A stretch of DNA of 51,237 nucleotides, from assembly GCA_014904845.1 (NCBI GenBank), contig MU119532.1, positions 3,128 to 54,364 on the forward strand, read 5' to 3'. The notes below the pieces were generated by a model. That model worked only from the letters and a program-made list of their open reading frames with translations. It was not told the DNA's origin and did no database searches. This DNA is from Acephala macrosclerotiorum. Its lineage: Eukaryota; Ascomycota; Leotiomycetes; Helotiales; Mollisiaceae. This document shows positions 1-11,063 of the stretch, piece after piece. Each line of letters begins with the position of its first letter. The stretch's first letter is position 1. Both the position numbers and the translations under genes were made by a program.

Positions 1-93
<93 letters not shown>
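1..93. repeat. (ATT)31 microsatellite
   Basis: An uninterrupted run of 31 ATT units starts at the first base of the window, so the full tract may extend beyond it. It sits at the edge of a strongly AT-rich block and carries no coding signal. Confidence 0.97.
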
Positions 94-94
<1 letters not shown>

Positions 95-785
95 GTTATA
101 TTTTATATTTATATTAATATTGTAAATATAAAATTATTTTATTAATTATTATATTAATTATTATTTTCAATTTTAAATAATAAATTTATTATTTTTTTAA
201 AATATTTTTTTTATAATATTATTTTAAAAAAATCGTATAAAATTAATATTTTATTTTAAATTTTACGATATTAAAATTTTTAAAATTTTTCGTTTTTAAA
301 TATATATTTTAATTTTCGAATTAATATAATAATTTTAATAATTATAATAAATTAAAATTATTTTAAATTTATATATTCGAAATAAATAAAAATTCGACAA
401 ATATTAAATAATAAATTAAATAATTTTAATAATTTAAAATTTGAAATTATTAATATATTTATATTTAATTTATTAAATTTTTTAAAAATTATATACGATT
501 AATATATTAATTATTAAAAAATAAATATAAAATTTTAAAACGAATAAATTATTATTATTATTATTTATTAAAAAAATAATATATATAATAAAAAATAATT
601 TATTTCATAAAATTATAATATAAAAATTAAACTCGATAAACTATATTAAATCGAATTAAATAATATTAATTAATTTTCACGTAATATAATTAATTATACG
701 TTAATTAATAAAATATAATATTAAAAACGTTATTTATAAAGCCGCTATATATTATTTCGTAAATTAGAAGAATATTTTATTAAAC
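94..785. repeat. RIP-type AT-rich block (left)
   Basis: The sequence is almost only A and T, and the few cytosines left lie nearly all in CpG. CpA, CpT and CpC have been nearly removed on both strands. This is what saturated repeat-induced point mutation of a transposable element leaves behind. No open frame or recognisable element remains. The block ends near 785, where composition returns to normal just before a truncated pseudogene. Confidence 0.88.
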
Positions 786-887
786 CCTTTTTGGGATCCG
801 TCGATAAGTAATTCTATACCTTAATAAGGGCCGAACAGGGGTCAAGTCGGGTTTGCCGGAGCTGGGTCTACCGACGTGTTGGGTACA

Positions 888-1842
888 CTATGCAAAGTAA
901 GATGAGGAATGTAGTTGGTGCGTATGCCAGAAGAGATCGATATCAAGAGCTGGTACTATAGCAGCACTCCCTGTCGTGCGGATCGGGTTCATGAACTTTG
1001 CATATCGGGTCTGAAAATCGAGCAGCAAGTTCTCGGGCACGGGGTCCAATGGGTACTGTGCCGTGATCTTCCTCGCGAAACCGATTTGGCGTTTCGCTCC
1101 TGCAACCAAGTCAAGAGAAAGGAGGGAGGTGTTCGGTAGGGTTGAATTTTCGTGGCGTGTATTCTGTTGCGATACAAAATGAAGGGATGGAAGGCTCGTT
1201 GATGCTGCCGGACGTGACGTGCATTAAATTGTAGGTGTGTTGGGTATTTCAGGTTCCACATCCCTTCATCGGAGTTTACCGCACCGGTATCACGGTCATG
1301 AAGGTGGATGAGTTTGTGGTCGAGCTTCAAGAGTGGGAAGTCGAGCTTTCCAGCCAAACAACTGTAGCGGGGATTGGAGGAGATGTCGTGGGCGAATTTT
1401 ATTGGAGAGAGCACGTGCGTGTGCATCATCATGGCGACGTCCCTGAAGAGAGTTAGCTTCTAGGAGCAGGGAAGCGAGGATGGAGGTTCCCTTACCATTG
1501 AGGGGCAGGCCAGATTGCCTTGGGTGCGTGCTGCACGCTGACTAGAAGGTCAAGATACAGTCTGTATCTCCAGTCTGCTATTTGCGGATTGCGGTTGAGT
1601 TCCTGCTCCGCAATCGCAGGGTTCAATGGTGTCTGGCGTATCAGAGCGGCCGTCGCAGCTGCGAGGGGAGGCTGGCCCATGGCATCGTAGAGGAGCAAAA
1701 CACTAGTAGAAGAGTGAGATGAGCCTATGATGAGCGTTAGAAATCCTTTCTGACTTTCGTGAAAATCCTTGAAGAGACTTTTACCTGCGCTTTGGCTTCC
1801 GAGAGCGCCATTGTCCTGCGAGAGCTCTTCGAGAGAAGACAT
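888..1842 (-). pseudogene. Truncated GRDP-like (glycine-rich domain protein family) gene
   Basis: Exon 1 runs from the ATG at 1842 and joins, across an intron at about 1437-1497 (GTAAGG, CTAAC, CAG), to a frame reading MMMHTHVLSPIKF. Further on are RQIGFARKI and PALDIDLFWHTHQLHSSSYF. These match the GRDP family pattern of a first WHTHmLnP motif, an RQ..F..KI segment and a second ldIDLxWHTHQL motif. Between the FNPTEHLPPF segment (one frame) and SLDLVAGAKRQ (another) the frame shifts near 1120 without a usable intron. The protein stops right after the second HTH motif, where the family normally continues (second metal-like His motif and C-terminal glycine-rich part). Frameshift plus missing 3' end next to the AT-rich block argue for a pseudogene. 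Molecular function of fungal members is not established. Confidence 0.75.
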
Positions 1843-3788
1843 TTTGACTTGTAGAAAATTATGAATTGAGATTAAGATATCGAGCCATGAAAACCTATCA
1901 GGGCCAAGACTTTATATTTCCAGAGTTTTCAGAGTACATTCCATAATATTGATACAAAGTGAAGCTATGGATGAGAAAGCCTCAGCTGGCCAGGCTGAGG
2001 CCTCGTGCCGAGGCGAAGCATTCGTGACGCTCCGAGACATTCAATACTTCTCGAAAGAGAACGCCATTACCAAGCTCCATTCGCTCCATTTAAAATTAAA
2101 ACACACTTCGGCCGAGTTGCAGATTGAGCTGCGAAACGGAACTTGTCAACGCTTTTCTCGTGTTGCGTAGGTGATGTGCGGAAAGGCCGAGAAGACGAGG
2201 CATACTTCAACGTCGCTTCGCGAAAAGACAGCATCCCAAAGAAAGTAAAGATCATAGTACGAATGGAAAGGAAGACTTTGAACAACGGGGTCGTAGTGAG
2301 GTGGTTGCTAGGTGTTTTCACGCATGTGACTGACCTCCGCCATCATTCATTCATGCTGCTGTCAACAAAGCGCTGAAGGACGGGGTCATGTAAGGACTGG
2401 CACAATGATCTAACCTACTGGCAGCCCATACCCTGGACCGAACTTTCATCGAATGCTATCGATGATGATCAATCCCGACTTCCGAGGCGTGGGGTCTAGC
2501 TAATGTTTTGCTAGAACGCCGAACAGAGGTAACCGACTATGAAATTATTTTTGCCTACATGAGCCACACTTCTACCCTTAAATTAACTCGTAGCCACATA
2601 AGAGGAAGAATAGCTCTTTCCTACCAACTTCTAATTCCACAACACGTGAAGCAGCGCAATGCTTGAGAAGTCACTTTTGGATGCTAAATACAAACACCGT
2701 CGGAAGGAAACCGTTCCTTATTCATAGACTTGAGCAGGGATTCCACGCCCGATATGAAACGAATTGCTGTATGATGATACTTGTTGAAGTTAAAGACTAG
2801 AGAGATAGAAGTATTGCTCGTAAGAATCACGATGTTAAGTAATTGAGACTCCAGAGGAAGGATGGACGGAGGCTGGATGAAGCTTCATATTATCTCTCGC
2901 AGCGCTAGGCCTGAAAAGGAAAGGCTCCAATCTGCAGTGCTCTCGAGTCTCAATCCAACTTCCACCTTCCATCACAACAACTCCGACATTCCATTGCGAT
3001 GTAACTACAGAATTCGAACGCTGTGCCTCATGCGCAAGAATGCGAGACGAATTTCAGCAAATCTGCTGCTATGGTATCATAGGCAAAGCACTAGTGTCCT
3101 ATGTCTCCGCACACTATTCTCTCGACTTCTAAAGTATGAACACGAGAGAACAGGGAAATGAACTCACCAAAGTCCTGCTTCATAGCATATACGTGCTGAC
3201 GAATAAAGACATTGTCCGGAGCATGCACTCCCGGGAACCGCACCTAGCATTTTCCCTCAAGGAATCGAACACACCGGAATCCACTGCGCGACGAACCACT
3301 TCCTCAGCTCTGTGCTGGCCCATGATAGAGCATGCGTGCGAAGCAGCACCTGGGGTGCTCGACCGAGATCTCCATTTTTCTCCAGCGTCGATAGACACGA
3401 TGGCACAATACATACAGATGGAAGAGACCAAGTTCAACCGATGGAAATCGAACGCATAGAATGAATGTATGTCATGTCGATGGCAGACTGGCTAGTCCAC
3501 ATTCTGCGAAGCGGACTTCTTCTCGGAAACGAGAACGCCTGTCGGTCGAAGACGGTACATGCTTTGGAAACATGTCTTTGGGGAGAGGGGTGGGGCAATG
3601 GAATGATATTATGTCATTTTACAGCATTTTCAGTCACGGAATTTGATTTGGGGTATATCACTTGAAGGCATGATTAAATATCATGGGGTGGAATCGTCTT
3701 CGAATTCTGCAAGCATGATTGAACTAATCATGTCTCAAGCACCAAGATGACCAGCATCTGGGATCTTAGCACTAAAGAAGGATTTTCC
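1843..3788. other. Gene-poor interval
   Basis: Only short unrelated open frames occur. One minus-strand frame at 3180-3437 contains RRAVDSGVFDSLRENA, which looks protein-like and might be a remnant of a gene, but it has no clear start, no continuation and no family I can name. Nothing else is supported. Confidence 0.5.
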
Positions 3789-4271
3789 TTACCATGTGAG
3801 AGCAACTTTCGGTGCACGTTTGAGCTGGAGATAGCTAACGCCGTTTGTCTTGTTCCACTTCGGTGGACGCAAAATCCTGTATTCCTTCCTGCAATATGGA
3901 CAGTTGGGACATGTATCAAGCCATGGCCTGATACAAGGTAAATGGAAGAAATGGTTGCATAGAGGCTTGCGGACCTTACCAACGTTCAACGGCCCTCTAC
4001 AGATTGCGCAGTTGTCATCGGGGATAGATGGCAGATCAACAGCAGCAAAAGGTTGAGTATCCCAACCTGTGGAATAGCATTGCCAGCGTTTCTCTAGAGA
4101 GATACCCCTTTGCAGCTCTAGGAAGTGCAGTAAAGAGAAGTCTCTGTACCATTTGCTTTTGAGTTCAGCGTTTTCTTTCTGAGATATCAACTTACTCGGA
4201 TGTTTGCGGAGCGTTATAAGTTGTCTGATATAAAGCCCTTCCGATTTCATATGGCGCCGGATGAGACCCAT
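3789..4271 (-). CDS. RING-finger protein (probable E3 ligase or remnant)
   Basis: A 160-residue frame carries a C-terminal RING-H2 type finger at about residues 97-139: CAIC, then CNHFFHLPC, then CPNCPYC, giving eight potential zinc ligands in cross-brace order. RING proteins usually recruit E2 enzymes for ubiquitin transfer; the substrate here is unknown. The region ahead of the finger has no recognised domain. Just upstream (about 4275-4375, same strand, different frame) lies a heptad-like Lys/Glu-rich stretch, EIAKLDEDLKKSKDKLKEV, which could be a coiled-coil exon of the same gene, but I could not join it with a clean splice. The 3' end has a GTAAGG directly after the last sense codons, so the C-terminus may also be spliced. 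The start at 4271 is simply the first ATG of the frame. Confidence 0.6.
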   Translation of the reverse strand: MGLIRRHMKSEGLYIRQLITLRKHPSKLISQKENAELKSKWYRDFSLLHFLELQRGISLEKRWQCYSTGWDTQPFAAVDLPSIPDDNCAICRGPLNVGKVRKPLCNHFFHLPCIRPWLDTCPNCPYCRKEYRILRPPKWNKTNGVSYLQLKRAPKVALTW

Positions 4272-5567
4272 GTATAGGCGTCGACCTCTTTGAGCTTGTC
4301 CTTCGATTTCTTCAAATCTTCATCCAGCTTTGCTATTTCTTGTCTGAGAGCCGTCTGAGAGGTCTGGGCTGTACGATACTTCTACTCGATTAATGCTACC
4401 GTTGTAGTATATTCCTACACCTCCTGCACGTAGGCGCCGTTGAAGGAGTCGGTCAGCCCCCGCCACAAAATGCGACGGCTCTGTATTTCGGCAAGGTCTA
4501 ACTTCTTCGGGGTGAATCGTGGAAATCCTGTCTCGACACTGCTAGCACAGTAGCTGCATTTAGTCGTTTGGTAATGAATCCCGATTCAGTAGCCTGAAAA
4601 GGTGTCTCATGTCTCGTTCATTGCGCGAGTGATATCGACTTGAGGCAGTTTAGTGGCATCGAACTCACTAGTCTCTTTACTTGGCTAGAGTTAGACGAGG
4701 TCTTCAGTGTGAACGCAGTCGCGATAGAGTGAGATCTGGTGTAAGCACGCCATCTTTCAAGATGGTTCGAGTAGCGACAAGGCCCATGTGTAGATGTGGG
4801 TGCAATGGTCTGAAGATGACAGTGGGGCCATCCATACCAAGTGCGGAAGATGCTGAACTTGTAGATATTGAATGATCCCTATCCCAACAATAGGTTTCGA
4901 CATTTGCTGGAATAATGATTGCCAAAGTTTCCTCTCATAAGGCGAAAGGACCATGCACCTCAGTAGCCATCTTCACGTCACTTGTAGCAATTGTCTAGTA
5001 GAAGAGTTGTTTCAAAATGCCCCTTGTTCCACTGTTTCCTTCGATCAAAGAGATCTAAGTACTGGCTGGAATGTTATTCCGAAATTTATTTCTGCTTCTC
5101 ATGTTGTCACCTTGGATTTTGAGCTAACCCTCATGTATCAAGCTCGAGGCGAGTCTTCAAAGGTAAACTCCAGATTGTTCACTCCCAGCGCCACTCACCG
5201 CCTGCATAGGCTGGCTTCAACTATTCTGCCGCACCCGATTGGGGTTGCAGCTGGTCGCTTGGCCTCAGCTTCTAGGCATCTACACCCGGAGTCCGAAGAT
5301 ACAGGGGTCGGACATCGGTTTTAAGCCGGAGTCAATCACAGCACCGCCTCTCATTGGCCCAGAGCATTCTAGCATTCGAACAGAGATAGTCTTTCAAAGC
5401 CTTCGATGCTTTAACCCCCTCAATCCATAGCATCTTAACTCCCGACTCCGATGTCTCGCAATTTCGGTTTGTAGCATATAAGGATGGCTTCCCTTCCACC
5501 AGGTTGAGAGGATCCCAACTGTTTAATTGTTTCGAAGATCACGGAAGTCGAACAGCATCATTTCAAA
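4272..5567. other. Interval without a supported gene
   Basis: Besides the possible coiled-coil exon at 4275-4375 (minus), the short frames at 4681-4954 and 4953-5430 show no domain, signal peptide or splice logic. The last 100 bases are the promoter and leader of the downstream dehydrogenase gene, with a TATA-like ATATAAGG near 5480. Confidence 0.5.
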
Positions 5568-6731
5568 ATGTCTGGATTCATTGCAGTCGTTAGGAAACTC
5601 TACAGCCAATATAAACCTCTTCCTTACCCCACCAAGTCCTTTGCCGGACAGACTGTCATCGTCACTGGCGCCAAGTAAAAATTCCCTTTCTGTCTCGCCT
5701 CTTTGATCTTGCTCCTTCTCTTGAATAGTGTTCACTCCTCTCTGCTGTTGCTCATTTCCAGAGAAATGGTGCTAATTCGTTGCAGCGTTGGTCTCGGTTT
5801 TGAAGCCTCCCGCCACTTCGTCCGACTCGGCGCCTCAAAAGTAATCCTGGCTTGCCGCTCTGTCAAGAAAGGAGAAGATGCCAAGGCCAATATCGAACGC
5901 ACAACTGCTCGTAAAGGCGTTGTTGAGGTATGGGAAGTGGATATGGGAGACTTCGAGAGCGTCCAAAGATTCGCGAAGAGAGTTGAGGGATTGGAGAGAG
6001 TGGATGTTGTGTGTGAGAATGCGGGGGTCGCGGGGTTTGAGTATAAGAAGCATGGGAGTGGGCATGAGGGTATGGTTGCGGTTAATGTTATTGGGACGTT
6101 CTTGCTTGCTCTCAACCTTCTGCCTATCCTGAGAAGATCTGGGCAGAGGTTCAATATGGTTCCGAGGCTAGAGATCACTTCTTCTGGTGTTCATGACGGG
6201 GTACGTAATTTAATTCTCGTTGGTCTGGTGATAGAAGCTGATGATGATATACAGGCCAAATTCGCAGAACAACACGAACCCTCAATCTTGGAAGCCCTCA
6301 AGCGCCCCGACCGTCCGGACTGGGCCAAAGAACGCTACCCCGTCACCAAACTCCTCGAAGTCCTCGGCGTTCGCTCCCTCGTTGAACAAATGGCCACCGG
6401 CCCCCACGCCAAACAAAAAGTCATCGTCAACGTCGTGAACCCGGGTTTCTGCAAATCGTCTCTGGCGAGAGATGCGAAGGGAATGATGTATGTGATGTTC
6501 ACGATCATGAAGACATTGATGGCTAGGAGCACGGAGATGGGGTCCAGGACTATTTTTGCGGCTGCGGCGGCTGGGGAGGAAAGCCATGGGAAGTATATGA
6601 GTAATTGTGTGGTGACGGAACCGAGTGAGTGGGTTAGGAGTGAGGAGGGGAAGGAGGTTGGAGATAGGGTTTGGAAGGAGTTGGTGGGAATTTTGGAGGA
6701 GATTCAACCGAGCGTTACGAAGAATATTTGA
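5568..6731 (+). CDS. Short-chain dehydrogenase/reductase
   Basis: Exons 5568-5674, 5786-6200 and 6255-6731 give a 332-residue protein. Intron 1 splits the cofactor motif: GAN from exon 1 joins VGLG of exon 2 to make TGANVGLG (about residues 33-40), the NAD(P)-binding Gly motif. ENAG follows near residue 112, and YPVTK near residue 203 supplies the catalytic Tyr and Lys, so this is a classical SDR with a Rossmann fold. The second intron (GTACGT...ACAG, 54 nt) is in frame and open, so a retained form would still translate; splicing is preferred because the inserted residues fall between a helix and the active-site region. The type resembles retinol dehydrogenase-like fungal SDRs; the substrate cannot be read from sequence. 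The neighbours do not form an obvious pathway with it. Confidence 0.9.
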
Positions 6732-7813
6732 GTTGTGGAAGGGTGTGTGTCTGGCATTTTCGAGGGCCTTTTCTTGGGATGCTCTTCAATGCTAATTGGT
6801 TCTTCATCGATCTTTCAACATCAGGGAAAAGTTAGCCAGGGTGTTCAGTCGCAAATTTGCTCAAGGGATGGGAGTGTCACGTGTACTGATAGGAGATTCT
6901 CCGACCCTGTTTTCTTTTGTTTCAAATATATATTCTCGTCTCTTCAAACTTTCACGATCTCGATAGAAGGGAGGAGGGATTTCAGCCCCACATTTCTCAC
7001 GAGAAGCGAGGAGATCAGGAAGGAACCAACAGTCCGCAGCATGGCAGGATTCTACTGTCAGATAATATTTCATTTAACACACAATCTCATCCCCTTAAGC
7101 ATACAGGAACCCTGAATTTCACCAACGTCGTCGCTTTCACGTGATACTATGTCATCCCCATGGATTCGGCTCTTCTTCCATCCGTGCATAACTTTTTATG
7201 ACAAGCCACTCGGTTTCCATCCCTTGCAGATCTCTTCCTCATTTGTCTGCTCGTCCTTGTTAAACATCCATACATCCCGCTGCCATCCCAGCCGTCATCT
7301 GTCAACCCAACCACTTTGCACCAAAAAACACCTCGGTGCACCCCCAAATGTCTTAGCGGGCCAGTACCAGAATCCAAAGCGCTGGGTCGGCTATTGGGCT
7401 GTGCCTCTAACTCGCTCACTCGGTAACGTCTAACGGGCTCCGTAAATTTTACATACCATGACATCGCCAACTTTTCGGATTTGTATGCTGCGCTCTCGCT
7501 ATTTGAAACGGGTGGAAGGGTTCATAAGGTGACCTTGTGATGGAATAAGGTTATAGAGGACGAGATAAGGAATGAACAGTCGGTTTATTCGGCCGGCGCG
7601 ACGCCGTACACGAAGAGCGAGAGCCCCGCATCCGCACTTCACCGCATGTCTTAATAACTATTCATATACCACGGGGCCGAAGAGAACGTTGCATTATTAT
7701 TAGAACTATTTCTTCTCTTTTAGACTAGTTGTCACTTTTCTTTAGCATTTTGATCTTCAGCTTAAAACTTCCTTCTACACATTTTCACAGGAAGAACAAG
7801 TCCTCATACGCAG
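6732..7813. other. Intergenic, no gene seen
   Basis: Short frames on both strands lack any family signature or splice pattern. The final part holds pyrimidine-rich leader sequence ahead of the next gene. Confidence 0.55.
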
Positions 7814-8409
7814 ATGGATTCAGTAGCTCCAGCCAGAGCAAGCGGCTCAGGAGAGATGTCACAACGACGCAAGACTGTTCTTGCTGCTATCGAGGGCTAC
7901 AATTCATGGGAAATCGACAACATCATGGCTCCAAGACATCCAGATGCCATTCATGAGATCTTACCTAGTATGTTCACGTGTCCCTCCTCTTACTTCCCTT
8001 TCTTTTCTTCCCACTCCTCCTTCCTGCCTACCCCCTTTCCCATTCATCAACTAAAAACCCACCCACAGAAACCCTAGAACGCCCAATAATGAACAACACC
8101 CACTACCGTTCCTACTTCTCCGCCATCATGCCTTACTTCCGCAACTTCCATGTCGTCATCAACGACCTAATCGAAGATCCTATCCAAAACAAAGTCGCCA
8201 TCTGGGCTAAATCTACTGGCTCAACTGATATCGGAGGGTATAGCAATGAGTATATGTTGATGTTTTATTTGGATGAGGAGGGGAAGAGTATCACCAGGAG
8301 TTTAGAGTTTGTGGATAGTGCGGTGACGACACTGTATATGGTGGAGCTTGGGAAGTTTATAAGGGAGAAGAAGGGGAGTGATGGATTTGAGAAGAGGTAT
8401 AAGGAGTGA
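7814..8409 (+). CDS. SnoaL-like / NTF2-fold protein
   Basis: Two exons, 7814-7967 and 8069-8409, encode 164 residues; the intron runs GTATGT to CCACAG and the junction reads ILPKTLERPI. The order of an N-terminal helix with a WEIDNIMAPRHPDA segment, the NTHYRSYF segment, and a C-terminal beta-rich part (NKVAIWAKSTG, NEYMLMFYLDE) fits fungal SnoaL-like small proteins of the NTF2 fold. Such proteins bind small hydrophobic molecules and some catalyse aldol cyclisation or epoxide hydrolysis; most fungal ones are uncharacterised. No signal peptide or membrane segment, so probably cytosolic. No biosynthetic partner is adjacent. Confidence 0.8.
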
Positions 8410-9016
8410 GTTAGTGGGGTTCGGGAAGGAAGAGGAGATGGAGTGGGTTGGATGAGAATTTTGATGGGCTTGGCTGACAGGGATGGAGGTCGTTGGACAG
8501 CCCTCCTTGCGCTGCATAGCATGTCATGAGAAAGTCCGGATAAAGTTTCGCGCACTAGGCTCACTGGATGGGGAATATCTTTGTCCTCAAACTCACAAGA
8601 GAACTCGTCCTTGAGAACAAAGATTGCAAGTGTCCTCCATCACGTGTGCCGCCCCTTTCATTGATGTTAGCTTTTCCCAATCTCCAGCTTCGAGACCATT
8701 ACAAAGATAGATGAGCCTATTGAGGGCTCCTTTTTCTAAACTTGCGCTGTTGCCAGGAAGGGAAGAAATGCAATGCCATTGACAACCCTTCACCATCAAT
8801 ATCACGTGAATCTTCCATCAGTCAACCATATTGTCTCATCCACCAAGCTGTAAAAGAAATCTACGGGCTATGATCCTTGAACAGCAATTGCTATGGATCC
8901 AGCAAAAAAAAGCAAAAAAGGCAAAAAAGGCAAAAGGAATAAAAAACAACTACTTCTCGATTACATCAACCTCGCTCAAGCAAAATTGGCAAAAAGTTCA
9001 AAAACAAATTTTCTAT
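8410..9016. other. Intergenic with Lys-codon-like A-rich repeat
   Basis: No family-supported gene. Near 8903-8946 the motif GCAAAAAAG is repeated imperfectly. A 54-codon frame starting at 8893 reads MDPAKKSKKGKKGKRNKK and runs antisense into the tRNA; I regard it as a by-product of the A-rich repeat. Confidence 0.5.
9000..9004 (-). terminator. Probable Pol III terminator of tRNA-Asn
   Basis: On the minus strand a run of five T follows the tRNA 3' end by 13 bases, the usual RNA polymerase III stop signal. Confidence 0.6.
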
Positions 9017-9089
9017 CTCTTCTGGGAGGCTCGAACCTCCAACCTCTCGATTAACAGTCGAACGCGCTAGCCAATTGCGCCACAGAAGA
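9017..9089 (-). tRNA. tRNA-Asn (anticodon GTT)
   Basis: The minus strand folds into a cloverleaf. The acceptor stem pairs TCTTCTG with CAGAAGA, the D-arm has the GGCGCAA...GGCTAGCGC pattern, and the anticodon loop ACTGTTAATC carries GTT, as in eukaryotic tRNA-Asn. There is no intron. The T-arm is odd: GGAGG pairs with CCTCC, leaving only six loop bases (TTCGAG) where seven are standard (TTCGANN). Either the T-arm pairs in a shifted way or a base is missing. Confidence 0.88.
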
Positions 9090-9330
9090 TTTGATTTGAT
9101 TTGAATTGAGTTCCAAAAATTTGTTATTAAAATCTATCAACACGTTTGTGGGGGTTGTGGCAAGCTGCAGGACCCACTTGGCCGGGAAGCGAGCCAGCAA
9201 GCCCTATGTACGGTCTTGGACAACACATAAGAGGGATGGGATAGGAACCATGTGAAGTGAACAGAAATCGCATTACGCCATATTCTCATTCCTCATCGCC
9301 GTCTATAAATCTATGTATGAAAATGACCCC

Positions 9331-11063
9331 TCAAGTAGTGTACTTGAAACTGGTATTCTGCTTATCCGTCAAATCTAACCAATCCATATCCCCCCTATTC
9401 TCACTTATCTCCCCGGCTCTGCTCTGATTGCTCCTATGGCATATGAAGCCATAAGTCAAGATGCAGAAAATAGCAACAACATAGCAAACAATCATCGCAA
9501 TGGTACCACCAGTGTATGCTGGAGCTTGGTATGCCAAGAAAGTTTGAGGACCGATAATATTGCCAGTAGCCCACGAGACATAGAACCACGCGAACAAGAA
9601 CACTTTCTTAGTATGGCCTGCGATGTTGGCTTGGTAGATTGAGACGAGCGTGACGTATGGTGCCCAATACGTATAGAGAATGTAGAGACCAATGAGTTGG
9701 CCTGCGAGGTTCGTGCGTGGAAGCGTATAGCAGATAATCGCTCCTACCAGAGGAAGCAGAACAGCGATTGCGACGATCAGGGTTCTGTATCGTCGAGTGG
9801 TGGCTGCGATGTAAGATAAGATAATCCCGGAAATCGTACTCATAGCTCCGGGAGGCATAGCCAATAAAGCCGTTTTCTCAGCATCAAATCCAAGTCCAGA
9901 AATAATGAGAGTGTTGAAGGTAGTGAGTCCGCCGTTGGGGACTTGGAGTGCGATGATGGCGAACCAGATGAGCCAGGTTTTGGGGTCTAGAAGGGCTTCG
10001 TAGATTTGGGCGGGTTTGAAGGTGCGGGATTCGAGGCCGGTGTTGTCGGTTGCTTTGCGTTGGATAAGCATGTATTTTTCGCGTTCCGAGAGCCATTTTG
10101 CTTCGAGGGGGTTGTTAGGACTATTCAAGTTGTTAGAGGAAGTGAGGAGATGGTATGTAGGGGACGCTTACAGGAAGAAGAAGACGATCAGGGACCAGAG
10201 AATTGTGAATGCTCCCAGGGTCAAGAAGATGATTTTCCATGGTGCGAAATTGCCTTTGTGATATCCTATTCTCTGTGAGTCGTAGTCAAAAGATGCGACT
10301 CAAAAGACTCACCGACTGCCCATGCGACTAGACCATTGAAGATAGGAGCCACAACGTTGAGGATGATGGCATTTCGCTGTGGTTGTTCTGCGGGTTTGTA
10401 CCACATAGCCACAACCAAAGTGACAGCTGGGATCAGGAGAGCCTCAAATCCTCCAAGCAAGAACCGACACACGAAGAGTCCACCAAAACTGGTACAAGCT
10501 GCCATGCACATCTCAAGGATACCCCACATTAGAACATTAAACGCAAAGTACGTGACGGGAGGAAATCTGCACCATTGTTAGCACGTGACACTGAATGAGA
10601 AGGACAACCATGCTTCTGCAAGCAGTATGCGGATGGTCCCATGAATGCCAAACCACCAAAGAATGGTGCGGATCCAACCCATGAGTATTGCTGTCCAACT
10701 AGGTTGAGATCCTTCTTCAAATCATAGATTGCTGCTGCCGAGATGGCAGATTTGTCGAGACCCGATAGAGTAGCACAAACGAAGAGCTGGATGTTGTTAG
10801 TAAGTATTCAAGACCAGTTCACGGACACTCACAATTGGAATAAGTCGCCAATCAACTTTCCGCATCAAACTCTTGTCTTCTGCTAATGACCAACTCTCAC
10901 TGCCAGCAATATCAATATTGTTTGCCAGAATCTGAGCAGCAATATCAACATCATCTGCATGTCCAGCCTTGACAGCCTTCAGAGCCTCAACAGCTTCCAA
11001 TTCTGGAGCAAACGCAATGTCGTTTCGGTGAGCCATCTTCTCTTGGTCCGCTGCTGGCGACAT
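9331..11063 (-). CDS. MFS permease of the DAL5 (allantoate/anion:cation symporter) type
   Basis: Five exons (11063-10833, 10786-10614, 10566-10313, 10265-10172, 10120-9331) join in frame to 513 residues. The protein has a long hydrophilic N-terminus, then about twelve hydrophobic segments. Markers of the DAL5/TNA1 group include WRLIPILF, LSGLDKSAIS, CRFLLGGFEALLIPA and a central FFFLP linker. Such plasma-membrane proton symporters import organic anions such as allantoate, nicotinate or pantothenate; the substrate is not predictable. The second intron needs attention: only a GC-AG boundary (GCATGG...GCAG, 10613-10567, 47 nt) keeps the frame and rebuilds the expected AYCLQKFPPVTYF junction, while the nearby GT donors shift the frame. 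The start at 11063 is preferred over an upstream in-frame start because it gives a normal polar N-terminus. Confidence 0.9.

Noticed and set aside
94..785. AT-rich blocks as inserted mitochondrial DNA or a centromere
   Set aside because: No mitochondrial gene or tRNA is visible, the CpG-only cytosine pattern points to RIP, and the blocks are too short and scattered to argue for a centromere.
4681..4954. Overlapping short frames on both strands
   Set aside because: No domain or splice pattern and no plausible start context.
6282..6707. A 141-codon minus-strand frame
   Set aside because: It is the antisense shadow of the well-supported dehydrogenase gene.
8893..9057. Lys-rich 54-codon frame
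   Set aside because: It derives from a GCAAAAAAG repeat and runs antisense through the tRNA.
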